A stretch of DNA of 58,002 nt from Nitrospirales bacterium (GTDB lineage: Bacteria > Nitrospirota > Nitrospiria > Nitrospirales > UBA8639): assembly GCA_021604005.1 (NCBI GenBank), contig BQIV01000032.1, positions 1 to 58,002 on the forward strand, read 5' to 3'. The translations under genes were made by a program, and so were the position numbers. Shown in pieces: positions 33,618 through 41,581 of the stretch; within the stretch, counting starts at the first letter, position 1, and each line of letters starts with the position of its first letter. The notes under the pieces were generated by a model that saw nothing but the letters and a program-made list of their open reading frames with translations, made no database searches and had not been told where the DNA came from.

Positions 33618-34304
33618 ATGACTCGCATTCTTCTCTTTCTTCTTGTTTTAGCGGCAGTCTTCATCGGCCCCCAATTATGGGTTAAACGCGTCTTTGCACA
33701 ATATCGAGGACCACGAGAAGACTTCCCTGGAACAGGTGGTGAATTAGCACGACATCTGTTGGACCGGTTTCACCTTCAAGACGTCCAAGTTGAAACCACC
33801 GACGTGGGCGACCACTATGATCCTCTTGCGAAAGTCGTCAGGCTCACCTCGGAGAACTACAACGGCAAGTCGCTGACTGCGGCAACGGTTGCCGCCCATG
33901 AAGTTGGACATGCCCTCCAAGATCAAGCCGGGTATCCGCCCCTCAAAGAACGGACACGCCTGGTGCGAGTGGCACAGAACGCAGAAAAAGTGGGATCGTT
34001 CGTGATGTTAGGAATTCCAGTTGTCGCCGCTATCACCCGCGCTCCCGGAGCGGGACTTCTCGTCATGATTGCCGGCATTGCCACCATGGGAATTGGCACG
34101 CTCATTCATTTCTTGACGCTGCCGGTAGAATGGGATGCCAGCTTTCGCCGGGCGCTTCCTGTGTTGAAGCAGGGTGGATATCTTTCTTCTGAAGACCTGT
34201 CCGGGGCGAGAAGGATTCTCAAAGCTGCCGCACTCACGTATGTTGCGGGGTCTATGGCCAGTTTACTGAATCTCTGGCGATGGATCGCTATGATGCGCCG
34301 GTAG
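33618..34304 (+). CDS. YugP-like membrane zinc metallopeptidase
   Basis: 228 aa from the ATG at 33618; a 21-residue extension from 33555 overlaps selO and is unlikely. An N-terminal membrane helix (ILLFLLVLAAVFIGP) and further hydrophobic segments (about 125-175 and at the end) flank a zincin site, AAHEVGHALQDQ, with HExxH at roughly residue 98. The spacing and the YDPLAKVVRLT strand before it are typical of the YugP/DUF2268-like neutral zinc peptidase family, inner-membrane enzymes of unknown substrate. It is shortly behind selO on the same strand and may be co-transcribed. Confidence 0.85.
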   Translation: MTRILLFLLVLAAVFIGPQLWVKRVFAQYRGPREDFPGTGGELARHLLDRFHLQDVQVETTDVGDHYDPLAKVVRLTSENYNGKSLTAATVAAHEVGHALQDQAGYPPLKERTRLVRVAQNAEKVGSFVMLGIPVVAAITRAPGAGLLVMIAGIATMGIGTLIHFLTLPVEWDASFRRALPVLKQGGYLSSEDLSGARRILKAAALTYVAGSMASLLNLWRWIAMMRR

Positions 34305-34347
34305 AAGAATACTCGTCCTTCGTGAAGCATCGTTCCGAGGAGAAAAA

Positions 34348-34417
34348 GCGTGAAGCGTATCCCGTAAAAACTGGAAAGACTCCTTACGCGAGATACGAAA
34401 TACGAGCAACGAGCGAC
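34348..34417 (-). repeat. Dispersed cgtatctcgt-type repeats (copy d, longest)
   Basis: GCGTGAAGCGTATCCCGT at 34348-34365 and GCGAGATACGAAATACGAGC with AACGAGCGAC at 34388-34417, between convergent genes. It is the reverse orientation of the copies at 1507, 17432 and 24645. Confidence 0.55.
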
Positions 34418-34489
34418 GATTCATGAACGACCAGTCAAGAAATGCCGCGGGTGGATTTTCGGTGGACCCAGAGGCGAAAACAAGACGAC

Positions 34490-35092
34490 TTAAAAGATCG
34501 ATTGGCTTGACAAAACGATATCGCTAATATCCGTTTGATTCCCGCCAAACATTGGAATGGCGAGTAAACGGCCTAGAGGAGTTATGGGCACATGATGATA
34601 ATACACTCTCACGACGGTCAGACGTTCTATCGGAGCCAAGGTTCCATCATAGGTGAGATACGCCGTCAGTTCAGGCGCTAACCCACAGTTCGGTTCTATT
34701 TGAGGAGAACGAACTCCGCTTCCCGACAACGTTCCACGTTGAAACACCACATCACAGGAAGGTGTACTATCCGTCGAATCTCCGGCTTGAACGGGAACGA
34801 TATATATTTTGTAATCATCCGGGTTTTGCGCAAACGCCAAAGACGAACTCGACGCGGCAAGGAGGTCTAATAAGTTGTCTCCGGCATTAAGGTCACGTGA
34901 GGCCAAATTCCCGCCTTCTCTGGCTATATGCGTGACCGTGGTCTGGGCATGAATCATCGAACCAAATTCCACAATTCCAAAGACGATCAAGAGGAACACG
35001 AGCATCATGAACAGCCCTTCCACAGCTGCGATGCCTTGCTCTCCAACCCCTGTATGTGAGTGATAGTCTGCAGTATTCTTAAAATTCTTCAT
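34490..35092 (-). CDS. TadE-like pilus-assembly/pseudopilin protein (second)
   Basis: 200 aa from the ATG at 35092 (MKNFKNTADYHSHTGVG), which overlaps the preceding TadE gene by 14 bp; the frame is open further upstream without a reasonable start. The TadE signature is a hydrophobic N-terminal helix after a Gly/Glu (GIAAVEGLFMMLVFLLIVFG) ending FGSMIHAQTTV. The remainder is extracytoplasmic, with two Cys (SCDVVF and NCGLAP) that may pair. TadE/F proteins are minor pseudopilins of Flp/Tad pili or stand-alone surface proteins. No tad motor, secretin or flp gene is in the window. Confidence 0.8.
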   Translation of the reverse strand: MKNFKNTADYHSHTGVGEQGIAAVEGLFMMLVFLLIVFGIVEFGSMIHAQTTVTHIAREGGNLASRDLNAGDNLLDLLAASSSSLAFAQNPDDYKIYIVPVQAGDSTDSTPSCDVVFQRGTLSGSGVRSPQIEPNCGLAPELTAYLTYDGTLAPIERLTVVRVYYHHVPITPLGRLLAIPMFGGNQTDISDIVLSSQSIF

Positions 35093-35555
35093 TTCGATAG
35101 GTGCCTTCCGCGGCCATGAGCATTCCGGAACCATGGCTTGAGAATAATTTCTCAAGAAATGGCGTGATAAATTGATGTTCATAATGTACGCGAACACGCA
35201 TATAGGCTCCACTCCCTCCCGCATTGGAGGGATTCGTGTCCCACGAGTCTGGATCTGAATAATCCGAGCCTACCGGGAACACCCAAATTTTGGCTGGATC
35301 CAGTTCCATGATAGAGAACGTCTGATCTTGAATCGCCTTGACGATGGAAGCTTCTCGAGACAAGGTATTATCGTCTTCATCTTTGAGTGTGACGCCCAAT
35401 AGGCCGACACGCATACCTTCCCGAGTGGCATACTGCAAGGTATGTTGATGGACAAAAAACCAGCCAAACTCAATCACAGCCATGACGACGAGTAAAAACA
35501 AGGGCAGCACAAGAGAAAATTCAAGCGCTGTCGAACCTTTTCCATTCCTTAGCAT
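35079..35555 (-). CDS. TadE-like pilus-assembly/pseudopilin protein (first)
   Basis: 158 aa. GSTALEFSLVLPLFLLVVMA followed by VIEFGWFFVHQHTLQYATREG is the standard TadE N-terminal helix, with the conserved Glu and the short positively charged leader processed by TadV-type peptidases. The rest is a soluble extracytoplasmic domain. It lies 30 bp behind the TadG-like gene and overlaps the next TadE-like gene, so the three form one operon. Confidence 0.85.
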   Translation of the reverse strand: MLRNGKGSTALEFSLVLPLFLLVVMAVIEFGWFFVHQHTLQYATREGMRVGLLGVTLKDEDDNTLSREASIVKAIQDQTFSIMELDPAKIWVFPVGSDYSDPDSWDTNPSNAGGSGAYMRVRVHYEHQFITPFLEKLFSSHGSGMLMAAEGTYRNEEF

Positions 35556-35585
35556 CGATATATCTTTCTTCCGTCAAGTTCAAAG

Positions 35586-36917
35586 CTACTGCAAGAGTCT
35601 CAATTTCAAACGATTCGCGATAATCTGGAGCAGTCCTTCCAATTCAGACGAACTGGACGCATAAAACCGATAGCTCGGTCCGCTCGAGACTTGATTCAGA
35701 AACGACTGATTGATCGAGCCAAATCCAATTACATAGACTTTGATGTTCTGGGCTTTAATTAATGCCGCTTCATCAAGAGCCTTTCGGACAGACGTTTGAG
35801 CGATATAGCCTCCGGCGGCATCCGGATCACGATCATTCATACAATCTTCCGGTCCTCCGCCCGCCAAAGGCGCATAGTAGTTGTGTGCACTCGATGGTTC
35901 ATAGATCGCATCTTGGAGGATCCACCATTTTGTCGTCGTATCATCAGTAGGATCCTTACCCGGACAACTTGAAGACCCAACAGGTAATCCATCTCCCCGA
36001 GGTAATGGATTAACACCTCCTGATGGGAAAAGTGCATCTACAGCATTTGGGTTATACAATTTATTATGAACTTTGCCTGCAGTATTTTCTAAAATGACCG
36101 CTGTGAAAGTACTAGAATTTCTTGTAAATACCGAAGTAAACCCCGTCGGCTGACCATCGGAAATTAAAATCACATATTGATCGTCACGCTCATTGAGAGG
36201 CTCATCGGTGTAGGCTGTATATCCCGTATTGGTTCGAGCTTTCGCCAAAGCCTCTGACGTGTTAGTCCCGCCATTTGCTATTAATCCGTTTATCGCCGTC
36301 GTCAAGTCGGTATGAAAATTCTTCTGCAAGGCATAGTCAACGACGGCACCTGAGGCAAACGAGACCAGGCCAAATCGACTTCTGTCCTGTGTATCCTCAA
36401 AATTATCGATGAATTGTTGCGCGGCATCCTTTAAGTCTGCAATGGGAGCTCCCTCCATAGAGCCTGACACGTCCGTCACCAAGACCACTTCGGCCCCGCC
36501 AAGTCTCGCGGCCCCTAGGGCTTCAACTGGTACGCTATCACCGGCATAAGATAATGCTCGACTGACCGTATTCAGAACATTGGCCGAGCCGCTAATGGTC
36601 ACTTTGTTTGTCACATCATTTTTATCCACGGTAAACGTGGTGTGTTGATCGGTCCCTAAGAGCCCGTCGGGAAAGTTTGCTTGCGCCATCTGTTGCATGA
36701 AGACTTCTTTATCCGGAATATTGGGATTCGTGAGATGCGTGGCCCCAGCCAATGACGCGGCATCAACCGCTTTGGCCATTTCCGCTTTCACGGCAAACCA
36801 TCGACCAGCTTCAATGCCCAACGCAGCAAACCCGAAGAGTAAGACGACGAACACCGAGCCTAATACTAAGAAACCACCTCTGTTATTCTGTATTGTGTGC
36901 CGATTGATAGCGTTCAA
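35586..36917 (-). CDS. TadG-like protein with VWA domain
   Basis: 443 aa. A short N-terminus with NRGGFLVLGSVFVVLLFGFAALGIE is the Tad-type (TadG/putative Flp pilus-assembly) membrane helix, followed by AGRWFAVKAEMAKAVDAASLAGA. Residues about 150-430 form a von Willebrand A domain with the MIDAS motif DVSGS, in VLVTDVSGSMEG, and further metal-site residues in GGTNTSEAL and ISDGQP. VWA domains bind proteins through Mg2+, so this surface-exposed protein may mediate adhesion. It leads the TadG-TadE-TadE operon. Confidence 0.85.
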   Translation of the reverse strand: MNAINRHTIQNNRGGFLVLGSVFVVLLFGFAALGIEAGRWFAVKAEMAKAVDAASLAGATHLTNPNIPDKEVFMQQMAQANFPDGLLGTDQHTTFTVDKNDVTNKVTISGSANVLNTVSRALSYAGDSVPVEALGAARLGGAEVVLVTDVSGSMEGAPIADLKDAAQQFIDNFEDTQDRSRFGLVSFASGAVVDYALQKNFHTDLTTAINGLIANGGTNTSEALAKARTNTGYTAYTDEPLNERDDQYVILISDGQPTGFTSVFTRNSSTFTAVILENTAGKVHNKLYNPNAVDALFPSGGVNPLPRGDGLPVGSSSCPGKDPTDDTTTKWWILQDAIYEPSSAHNYYAPLAGGGPEDCMNDRDPDAAGGYIAQTSVRKALDEAALIKAQNIKVYVIGFGSINQSFLNQVSSGPSYRFYASSSSELEGLLQIIANRLKLRLLQ

Positions 36918-37256
36918 TTGTTTCTTCCTTCTTGGTCCCTAAGAACACCTGATGCCTTCGATGGGGTTGTCATCTGAAGCTCGGCGCAGGTATGCCCAAT
37001 ACTGATCTCTATCGGACAGTCCATGGAAAAAGTTGAAAGAAAACCGTATGAATTTCAGAGGTTACGAGTCTTCTGCCTTCAAGATGAAAGAGAAGGGATA
37101 TTGTGTGACTGTCGAGATACAGAGGAAATGAGACAACCCCATGTACGGCGTTGTCGTTCAATCGTGTCTATTGCGTGTTGTTGTCTTTCGTTTTTCCCGT
37201 TCCTTTCCAAGAGAACAACACTCGGGAAAACAGCAAGACTTGTGAATGACTCTTGT
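36918..37256. other. Gap upstream of the TadG-like gene
   Basis: 339 bp between divergent-type neighbours (TadG-like gene on the minus strand begins at 36917; the HNH gene ends at 37257). Short open frames here lack ribosome binding sites and family resemblance. I see no repeat or clear promoter. Confidence 0.4.
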
Positions 37257-37574
37257 TTAGGAAGGAAGCGTGTCTAAAGTATTAAGGAGAGACTCAACAG
37301 GCGTGTCTAATTGTTTACGTTGATTGCAGGGGCGACAGGCTGGAACGACATTGCCTCTGGTGCTTTTCCCCTTACGGGCAAGCGGGATCTTATGGTCCAT
37401 AGTGAGTTCTGACGCGGGAAACGTTTGCCGACAGTAATGGCATGTGCCCGTATTGATGAGTGTCAACCACCATTGTGTTTTTCGAAGCTTACGCGCACGT
37501 TCCCGTTCTACCTTGATGTGACGCTGCAAGGCCGGATCAGAGTCGAGGTCATGGAAGGATTCTTGAGTCGGCAT
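37257..37574 (-). CDS. HNH-endonuclease domain protein
   Basis: 105 aa. TGTCHYCRQTFPASELTMDHKIPLARKGKSTRGNVVPACRPCN is a complete HNH zinc-finger nuclease domain: CxxC, the Asp-His of the catalytic beta hairpin, the Asn, and a second CxxC. A basic helical N-terminus (LQRHIKVERERARKLRKTQ) may bind DNA. The protein is short with no other domain, so it could be a stand-alone nicking or homing-type enzyme or a restriction-related protein; the sequence does not decide. It stands 65 bp behind the arginine dihydrolase gene. Confidence 0.85.
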   Translation of the reverse strand: MPTQESFHDLDSDPALQRHIKVERERARKLRKTQWWLTLINTGTCHYCRQTFPASELTMDHKIPLARKGKSTRGNVVPACRPCNQRKQLDTPVESLLNTLDTLPS

Positions 37575-37610
37575 AAATTAGTGAATTCTACCTTACCCCT
37601 TTTGTCTTTG

Positions 37611-37635
37611 ACGAAATACGCTTCACGAGATACGA
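37611..37635 (-). repeat. Dispersed cgtatctcgt-type repeat (copy e)
   Basis: ACGAAATACGCTTCACGAGA followed by TACGA, in the gap between the HNH and arginine dihydrolase genes; reverse orientation of copies a to c. Confidence 0.5.
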
Positions 37636-37639
37636 CCCT

Positions 37640-38440
37640 TTAGTCTAAAGCGAGCGTGAGGCACTTCGCAGACCCACCGGCTTTTAAAAATTCATCCAAC
37701 TCAAGTTGATGAGGGAGATAGCCTTTCCCCTCCAGCAGCTTCGTGGTTTCAGGACATCCAGTTGGCAGAACAACATGACGCCCGACACACACAGCATTGC
37801 ACGCAAACCGCTCAGCTTCAACTGAAGGGACCGGCACTCGTCGTGTCGATTCAATCCGTGCTTCAATGACTGTCTGCGCATAGGAGTCAAACGCACCGGG
37901 AAAATATAACACATCACCGCCGCTGAGAGGACAAAAACAGGTATCCAGATGATAAAATTTGGGGTTGATGAGTTCGAGTGGAAGAATTTCTTTATGAAAG
38001 ATTTCAGTTAATACCGTATAGGCTCGGACATCGCTTCGCTGCCGATAGCCTCCAAACCAGACATCGGCAAACCCTAAGAGATCTCCCGCGCCTTCAAAAT
38101 AGAGGTCCGGGTCCAACCGTACGACTTCATACCCGTGTCGTTCAAACCATTGCTCAAAATACTGTTCCTCACGCCTGCGTTCAGGGTGACGAAACCGGCT
38201 GGGTACCGCTTTCCCCCGAGCCACGATTCCGGCATTGGCGGTGAAAACCAAATCGGGCAAGCCATGAACTGGTTCAATATATTCAACCTTGACGCCAATG
38301 TCTTCTTCAAGAACATGCACAAGTGCCTGCCATTGAGCTTGGCATGTGGTCGGGTTGGAGGCATTGGAAATCCGCATCCATGGATTGATTTCATATTCAA
38401 TCCCAAAATAATCCGGGCGGCACATGAGCAGACGACTCAT
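37640..38440 (-). CDS. Arginine dihydrolase-type (ArgZ/AgrE N-domain) guanidino hydrolase
   Basis: 266 aa from the ATG at 38440, which overlaps the stop of the preceding gene by four bases (ATGA); an 8-codon extension is open. It is a guanidino-group-modifying enzyme fold: CRPDYFGIEYEINPWMR at the N-terminus, FTANAG (with Asn69) where ADI has FTRD, FEGAGDLL (Glu116), FYHLDTCF (His164, Asp166) and SAKCLTLAL (Cys260, the nucleophile). The Asn in TANAG is characteristic of cyanobacterial arginine dihydrolase, which converts arginine to ornithine, CO2 and two NH3. The adjacent LOR/SDH gene supplies the domain that in AgrE is fused at its C-terminus. Dimethylarginase activity is the alternative. 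Confidence 0.82.
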   Translation of the reverse strand: MSRLLMCRPDYFGIEYEINPWMRISNASNPTTCQAQWQALVHVLEEDIGVKVEYIEPVHGLPDLVFTANAGIVARGKAVPSRFRHPERRREEQYFEQWFERHGYEVVRLDPDLYFEGAGDLLGFADVWFGGYRQRSDVRAYTVLTEIFHKEILPLELINPKFYHLDTCFCPLSGGDVLYFPGAFDSYAQTVIEARIESTRRVPVPSVEAERFACNAVCVGRHVVLPTGCPETTKLLEGKGYLPHQLELDEFLKAGGSAKCLTLALD

Positions 38441-39690
38441 CGAGGACCCTCTTTGTCTTCCCACCCTAACTCACGCGCCAACTCACCAAGAAATGACGAA
38501 GAGTCCATGACAAGTCCCACCGCCTGAAAACTACCCCGGTCGCTCAGCTTGGTTGGGACGGCTGGATTGATATCCACACACACGGTCGGGACCGTTGCGG
38601 GCAGCAAATTTCCCGTGGCCACAGCATGGAGAGTTGAGGCAACCAGGAGGACAAGCCCCACGCCTGGAAGCGCGGCTCTCATGGCAGTCTGCGCATGAAT
38701 CGAATCGGTGATAACTCCCGGTAATGGACCATCGTCACGAATCGTTCCAGCCATCACGACATTCACCCCACGGTGGACACACGCGGCCATGATGCCGTCA
38801 TGAACGACGCCTGACTCTACCGCCGTTTCTATGCTCCCAATACCTCGAATGCGATTGATGGTCCGGAGATGATGTTCATGGCCGTGGGGAACCGCTCTCC
38901 CAGCTCCAAGACTGTATCCCAAGGACGTGCCAAATATGCCAGCTTCCATATCATGCGCGGCAAGAGCGTTCCCACAAAACAGCACGTGAATATAACCGGA
39001 ATCAATAAGCCAGGCGAGCGCCTCCCGTCCACCCGCATGCACAATGGCCGGTCCGCCGGCCAGGAGAACTTTCTGCAAAGGCTCCCCGGTCTCCCGACCT
39101 TGTTTGATTTTTCGCATCCGATTGGCAATGTCGCAGATGATATGGCGGTGCGGACGTTCCGAAGAGACTTGCGCTTCCATAAACCCGAACACATCCCGCT
39201 CATGCGGACGTTCAAGCGGAAAGACCCGTACCCCTTCGCTTCCTGTGACAATCAAGTCACCTTTCTTCACTTCCGCCATTGGGATCATGCTGGCCGAAAG
39301 GGGGTTCTGACGCACAACAATAGCCAAATCCATTTCGACACGATCAACGTCTATCCATTGTCCATTTAACCGAACTTGTGTAGGGAAATGACTGGATGCA
39401 TAAAATGCATCCGGGAGAATTCCATCGGCAGGCGCTGCTTGAACGGTACAATCATGCTCAATTTCAACGGTGGCACCATGGGGTTGAATTGCTTCAATAA
39501 TCTCTCCCAGCAAGGAAGACGTCTCAGCCTTAACTTGAATCATGACATGAGATGACACTTCCCGTGTCTCCCCGATCTTGACTTCTAATAAATCAAACCT
39601 ACCTCCTAACATGACAATAGCGTCCAACACCTTGGCCAGAATGAGAGAGTCAATGATATGTCCGTTGAGAATAACTGTTTGGGTAACCAT
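38437..39690 (-). CDS. LOR/SDH-type (TIGR00300) bifunctional protein, putative ornithine cyclodeaminase
   Basis: 417 aa from the ATG at 39690. The family covers the C-terminal part of AgrE and archaeal ornithine cyclodeaminases of the LOR/SDH type. Visible features are the N-terminal ACT-like segment (VILNGHIIDSLILAKVLDAI, then GGRFDLLEVKIGET), the KVLLAGGPAIVHAGG segment with GG-type NAD binding, HVLFCGNALAAHDMEAGIFG, and GMxACVHRGVNVVMAGTIRDDGPLPG. With the dihydrolase gene downstream it would take arginine to proline via ornithine, releasing ammonia. It overlaps the dihydrolase gene by four bases. Confidence 0.85.
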   Translation of the reverse strand: MVTQTVILNGHIIDSLILAKVLDAIVMLGGRFDLLEVKIGETREVSSHVMIQVKAETSSLLGEIIEAIQPHGATVEIEHDCTVQAAPADGILPDAFYASSHFPTQVRLNGQWIDVDRVEMDLAIVVRQNPLSASMIPMAEVKKGDLIVTGSEGVRVFPLERPHERDVFGFMEAQVSSERPHRHIICDIANRMRKIKQGRETGEPLQKVLLAGGPAIVHAGGREALAWLIDSGYIHVLFCGNALAAHDMEAGIFGTSLGYSLGAGRAVPHGHEHHLRTINRIRGIGSIETAVESGVVHDGIMAACVHRGVNVVMAGTIRDDGPLPGVITDSIHAQTAMRAALPGVGLVLLVASTLHAVATGNLLPATVPTVCVDINPAVPTKLSDRGSFQAVGLVMDSSSFLGELARELGWEDKEGPR

Positions 39691-39823
39691 CAAGGGTATT
39701 TTATCATGGTTTTCCGTCGTTCATATTGTTTCGACCATTCACTGTCGGTATGACTTCTCATTCAGGTAGCGATACTCGACGGCTATCTGGCAAGCAAACG
39801 AAACTGCTGGTATACTAATAAAC

Positions 39824-40480
39824 ATGAAAGAACTACTTTTTATTTTCAAAAGACTGCATGTAGCACCAATTCATGTATGGCTGTTTGTACCAATGCTTTT
39901 AGTGGCGTTAGGTATGATCGCGATTCCCCCAGCCTTGGGTTCCACCGGAACCGAAGTCTTTCGAGGATTTACCAGTCATATTAGTCAACACATATTACAA
40001 AATAAACAGGACTTCTACGTCGCGCAATCATGCACGTCTTTTTTCTATAAGAAAGTTAAAAAACCTCAACGCCCACAGGTTGAGAGGATTTCATACATCC
40101 CCGCATCCCAACCTCCGGAAAATTTTGACTGCTCGACTCGCTACCCGAATGGACTTGATGAAGCTCGAGAAGCGTTTTCACATACGCAACAAACACTTTC
40201 CTTGAGTCTCACGTTTTTTGAATTTGCACTGATAGGAGATAAAGATGACGACGAGCAGTATGCGGGTATGGAGTTACAGGATGTTATGGAATCATTCGGC
40301 GTCGCATTTGAACCTCATTGGCCATCGGACCGTTATGTCCATAGCCTGAATGGATTATTTGACTCGGTGATGCATAAAGGCCAGATTGAAACCCTGACCA
40401 AGAGTTTGGGTATTCTCCTGCAAAAGGGATATCGTTTTACCTCTGCAGACCAAGCGGCCCTCAACCGCGAGATTAACTAG
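39824..40480 (+). CDS. Unknown membrane-anchored or secreted protein
   Basis: 218 aa. One N-terminal hydrophobic helix (IHVWLFVPMLLVALGMIAIPPAL) ends near a signal-like ALGS, so the rest should be periplasmic. Two Cys (QSCTSFF and FDCSTRY) could bond. Later segments are acidic and helical (IGDKDDDEQYAGMELQDVM). I do not recognise a family. The ATG is near the promoter-like gap after the divergent LOR/SDH gene and there is no clear ribosome binding site. It precedes the repeat tract at 40481. Confidence 0.55.
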   Translation: MKELLFIFKRLHVAPIHVWLFVPMLLVALGMIAIPPALGSTGTEVFRGFTSHISQHILQNKQDFYVAQSCTSFFYKKVKKPQRPQVERISYIPASQPPENFDCSTRYPNGLDEAREAFSHTQQTLSLSLTFFEFALIGDKDDDEQYAGMELQDVMESFGVAFEPHWPSDRYVHSLNGLFDSVMHKGQIETLTKSLGILLQKGYRFTSADQAALNREIN

Positions 40481-40711
40481 CTAGGCCACCTATAATCTCA
40501 TGTTCAGTTGCGCGTAGGCTCAAACAATAAATGGGTTAACAGAAGTCCTCGGCCTGCTCAACTATCGTGGGCTAGGTTACCTCTAATCCCATACCGTGTT
40601 GCACCTGGAGTTCAAACAAAAGTGGCTTGAACGCTAGCCATAGGCTTCCCCAACCATCGTGACCTAGCCCACCTCTAATCCCGATTCATGTCGATACTGT
40701 GTTTGAAGTTG
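40481..40711 (+). repeat. Imperfect 91-92-bp tandem repeats, interrupted by an inverted-repeat element
   Basis: Two full diverged units, 40481-40571 and 40572-40663, each start CTAGG and end ATCGTG(G/A); the motif CACCTCTAATCCC or CACCTATAATCTC recurs at each unit start. A third unit begins at 40664 and is cut at 40711 by the element at 40712-41170. No protein is encoded. The spacing (91 and 92 bp) is regular. Confidence 0.65.
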
Positions 40712-41170
40712 TATAGTTTTTTTAACTTTTTCTCAGTACCTATGATCTGACGCCTGCAGGCTCTAGCCGTGCTCAGACTCTTTCATATGGTTGACGTGTG
40801 TTCTTGCGTTCGATTAGGCATGTGTATTCCCTGAGAACGGATGAGGTTTCGCTAGAGTCCGTTGAGTGAACGCCTCGCATACTGGGCGGGCTTGTTTGAG
40901 CGCAGCGAGTTAGCCCGCCCCACCAACCGGGGTTCAGCTCATCCGATGAGCCTGGCCTGGGCGTCAATGGTTTTGGGTCATTTTGCCGAAACAAAAGGGC
41001 CTCGGCCGCCGGGACGAACCCCGGCAGAGAGCAAAAACCTAGGACGAGAAGAAAGGCATACGATGAATAAGGGAATGGGAATGGGAATGAGTAATATTCT
41101 TGAGCAAAAGCTCTTCTGACAGAACCACTTCCTAGATGAATAGGTCTTAATGAAAAGTTAAAAAACTATA
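40712..41170 (+). repeat. MITE-like element 1 with 18-bp terminal inverted repeats
   Basis: 459 bp bounded by TATAGTTTTTTTAACTTTTT (40712-40731) and AAAAGTTAAAAAACTATA (41153-41170), inverted repeats apart from small length differences. The ends begin TA and finish TA, as for TA-targeting elements. An internal region with NRGSAHPMSLAWASMVLG-type coding sequence is shared with the elements at 48318 and 57546. There is no transposase, so it is non-autonomous; a GGGAAT triplet repeat lies at 41071-41089. Confidence 0.75.
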
Positions 41171-41274
41171 TTTTGATTTGCGATAGAGAGCCTGCGGTTC
41201 GGGTCAAGAGGAATACAGCCTATATGAGGCATGCGTGATTGTTAGCAGTCGAAGAGAAAAGGAGGAGTGAAAAG

Positions 41275-41565
41275 ATGTATGTGTGGAGTAAACGTCTTGT
41301 TATTGGATTAGTGGTGGCCTTTGGCTTGTTAGAGGTGATGTTTTGGTTGACAACCAGCGGAGGTGACGGGAGTCAGCTACAGACTCGTACGACACGATGG
41401 ATAGCGCTGAACTACGTATTGTTGATGGTCTGGGTGTTTGTGTGGATGTTTGATCAGGCGCGCGTTCGAGGAAAAAATGTTTGGGTTTGGCTTCTCCCGT
41501 TTTGTATTGCTCCCGTACCGACATTGGTGGCCTTTGTCCTGGTCTTACAACGGAAGATCACATGA
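41275..41565 (+). CDS. Small three-helix membrane protein (PLDc_N-like)
   Basis: 96 aa from the ATG at 41275, preceded by AAAGGAGG (41260-41267). Three hydrophobic helices (residues 8-27, 42-60, 70-92) with short polar loops are visible: LVIGLVVAFGLLEVMFWLTT, WIALNYVLLMVWVFVWMFDQ and VWVWLLPFCIAPVPTLVAFV. The layout is that of small inner-membrane proteins of the PLDc_N kind, without a catalytic motif. Function unknown. It stands alone between an inverted-repeat element and the convergent TrkH gene. Confidence 0.6.
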   Translation: MYVWSKRLVIGLVVAFGLLEVMFWLTTSGGDGSQLQTRTTRWIALNYVLLMVWVFVWMFDQARVRGKNVWVWLLPFCIAPVPTLVAFVLVLQRKIT

Positions 41566-41581
41566 TGGGCGGGCGCTGCCA

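Noticed and set aside
37023-37277. 84-codon open frame on the plus strand
   Set aside because: Lies in the gap before TadG, overlaps the HNH gene end in antisense, no ribosome binding site.
40862-41119. 85-aa protein inside the inverted-repeat element (and its relatives at 48.4 and 57.8 kb)
   Set aside because: Reading frames differ at the ends and are shared only over the GC-rich core; better explained as part of the non-coding repeat.
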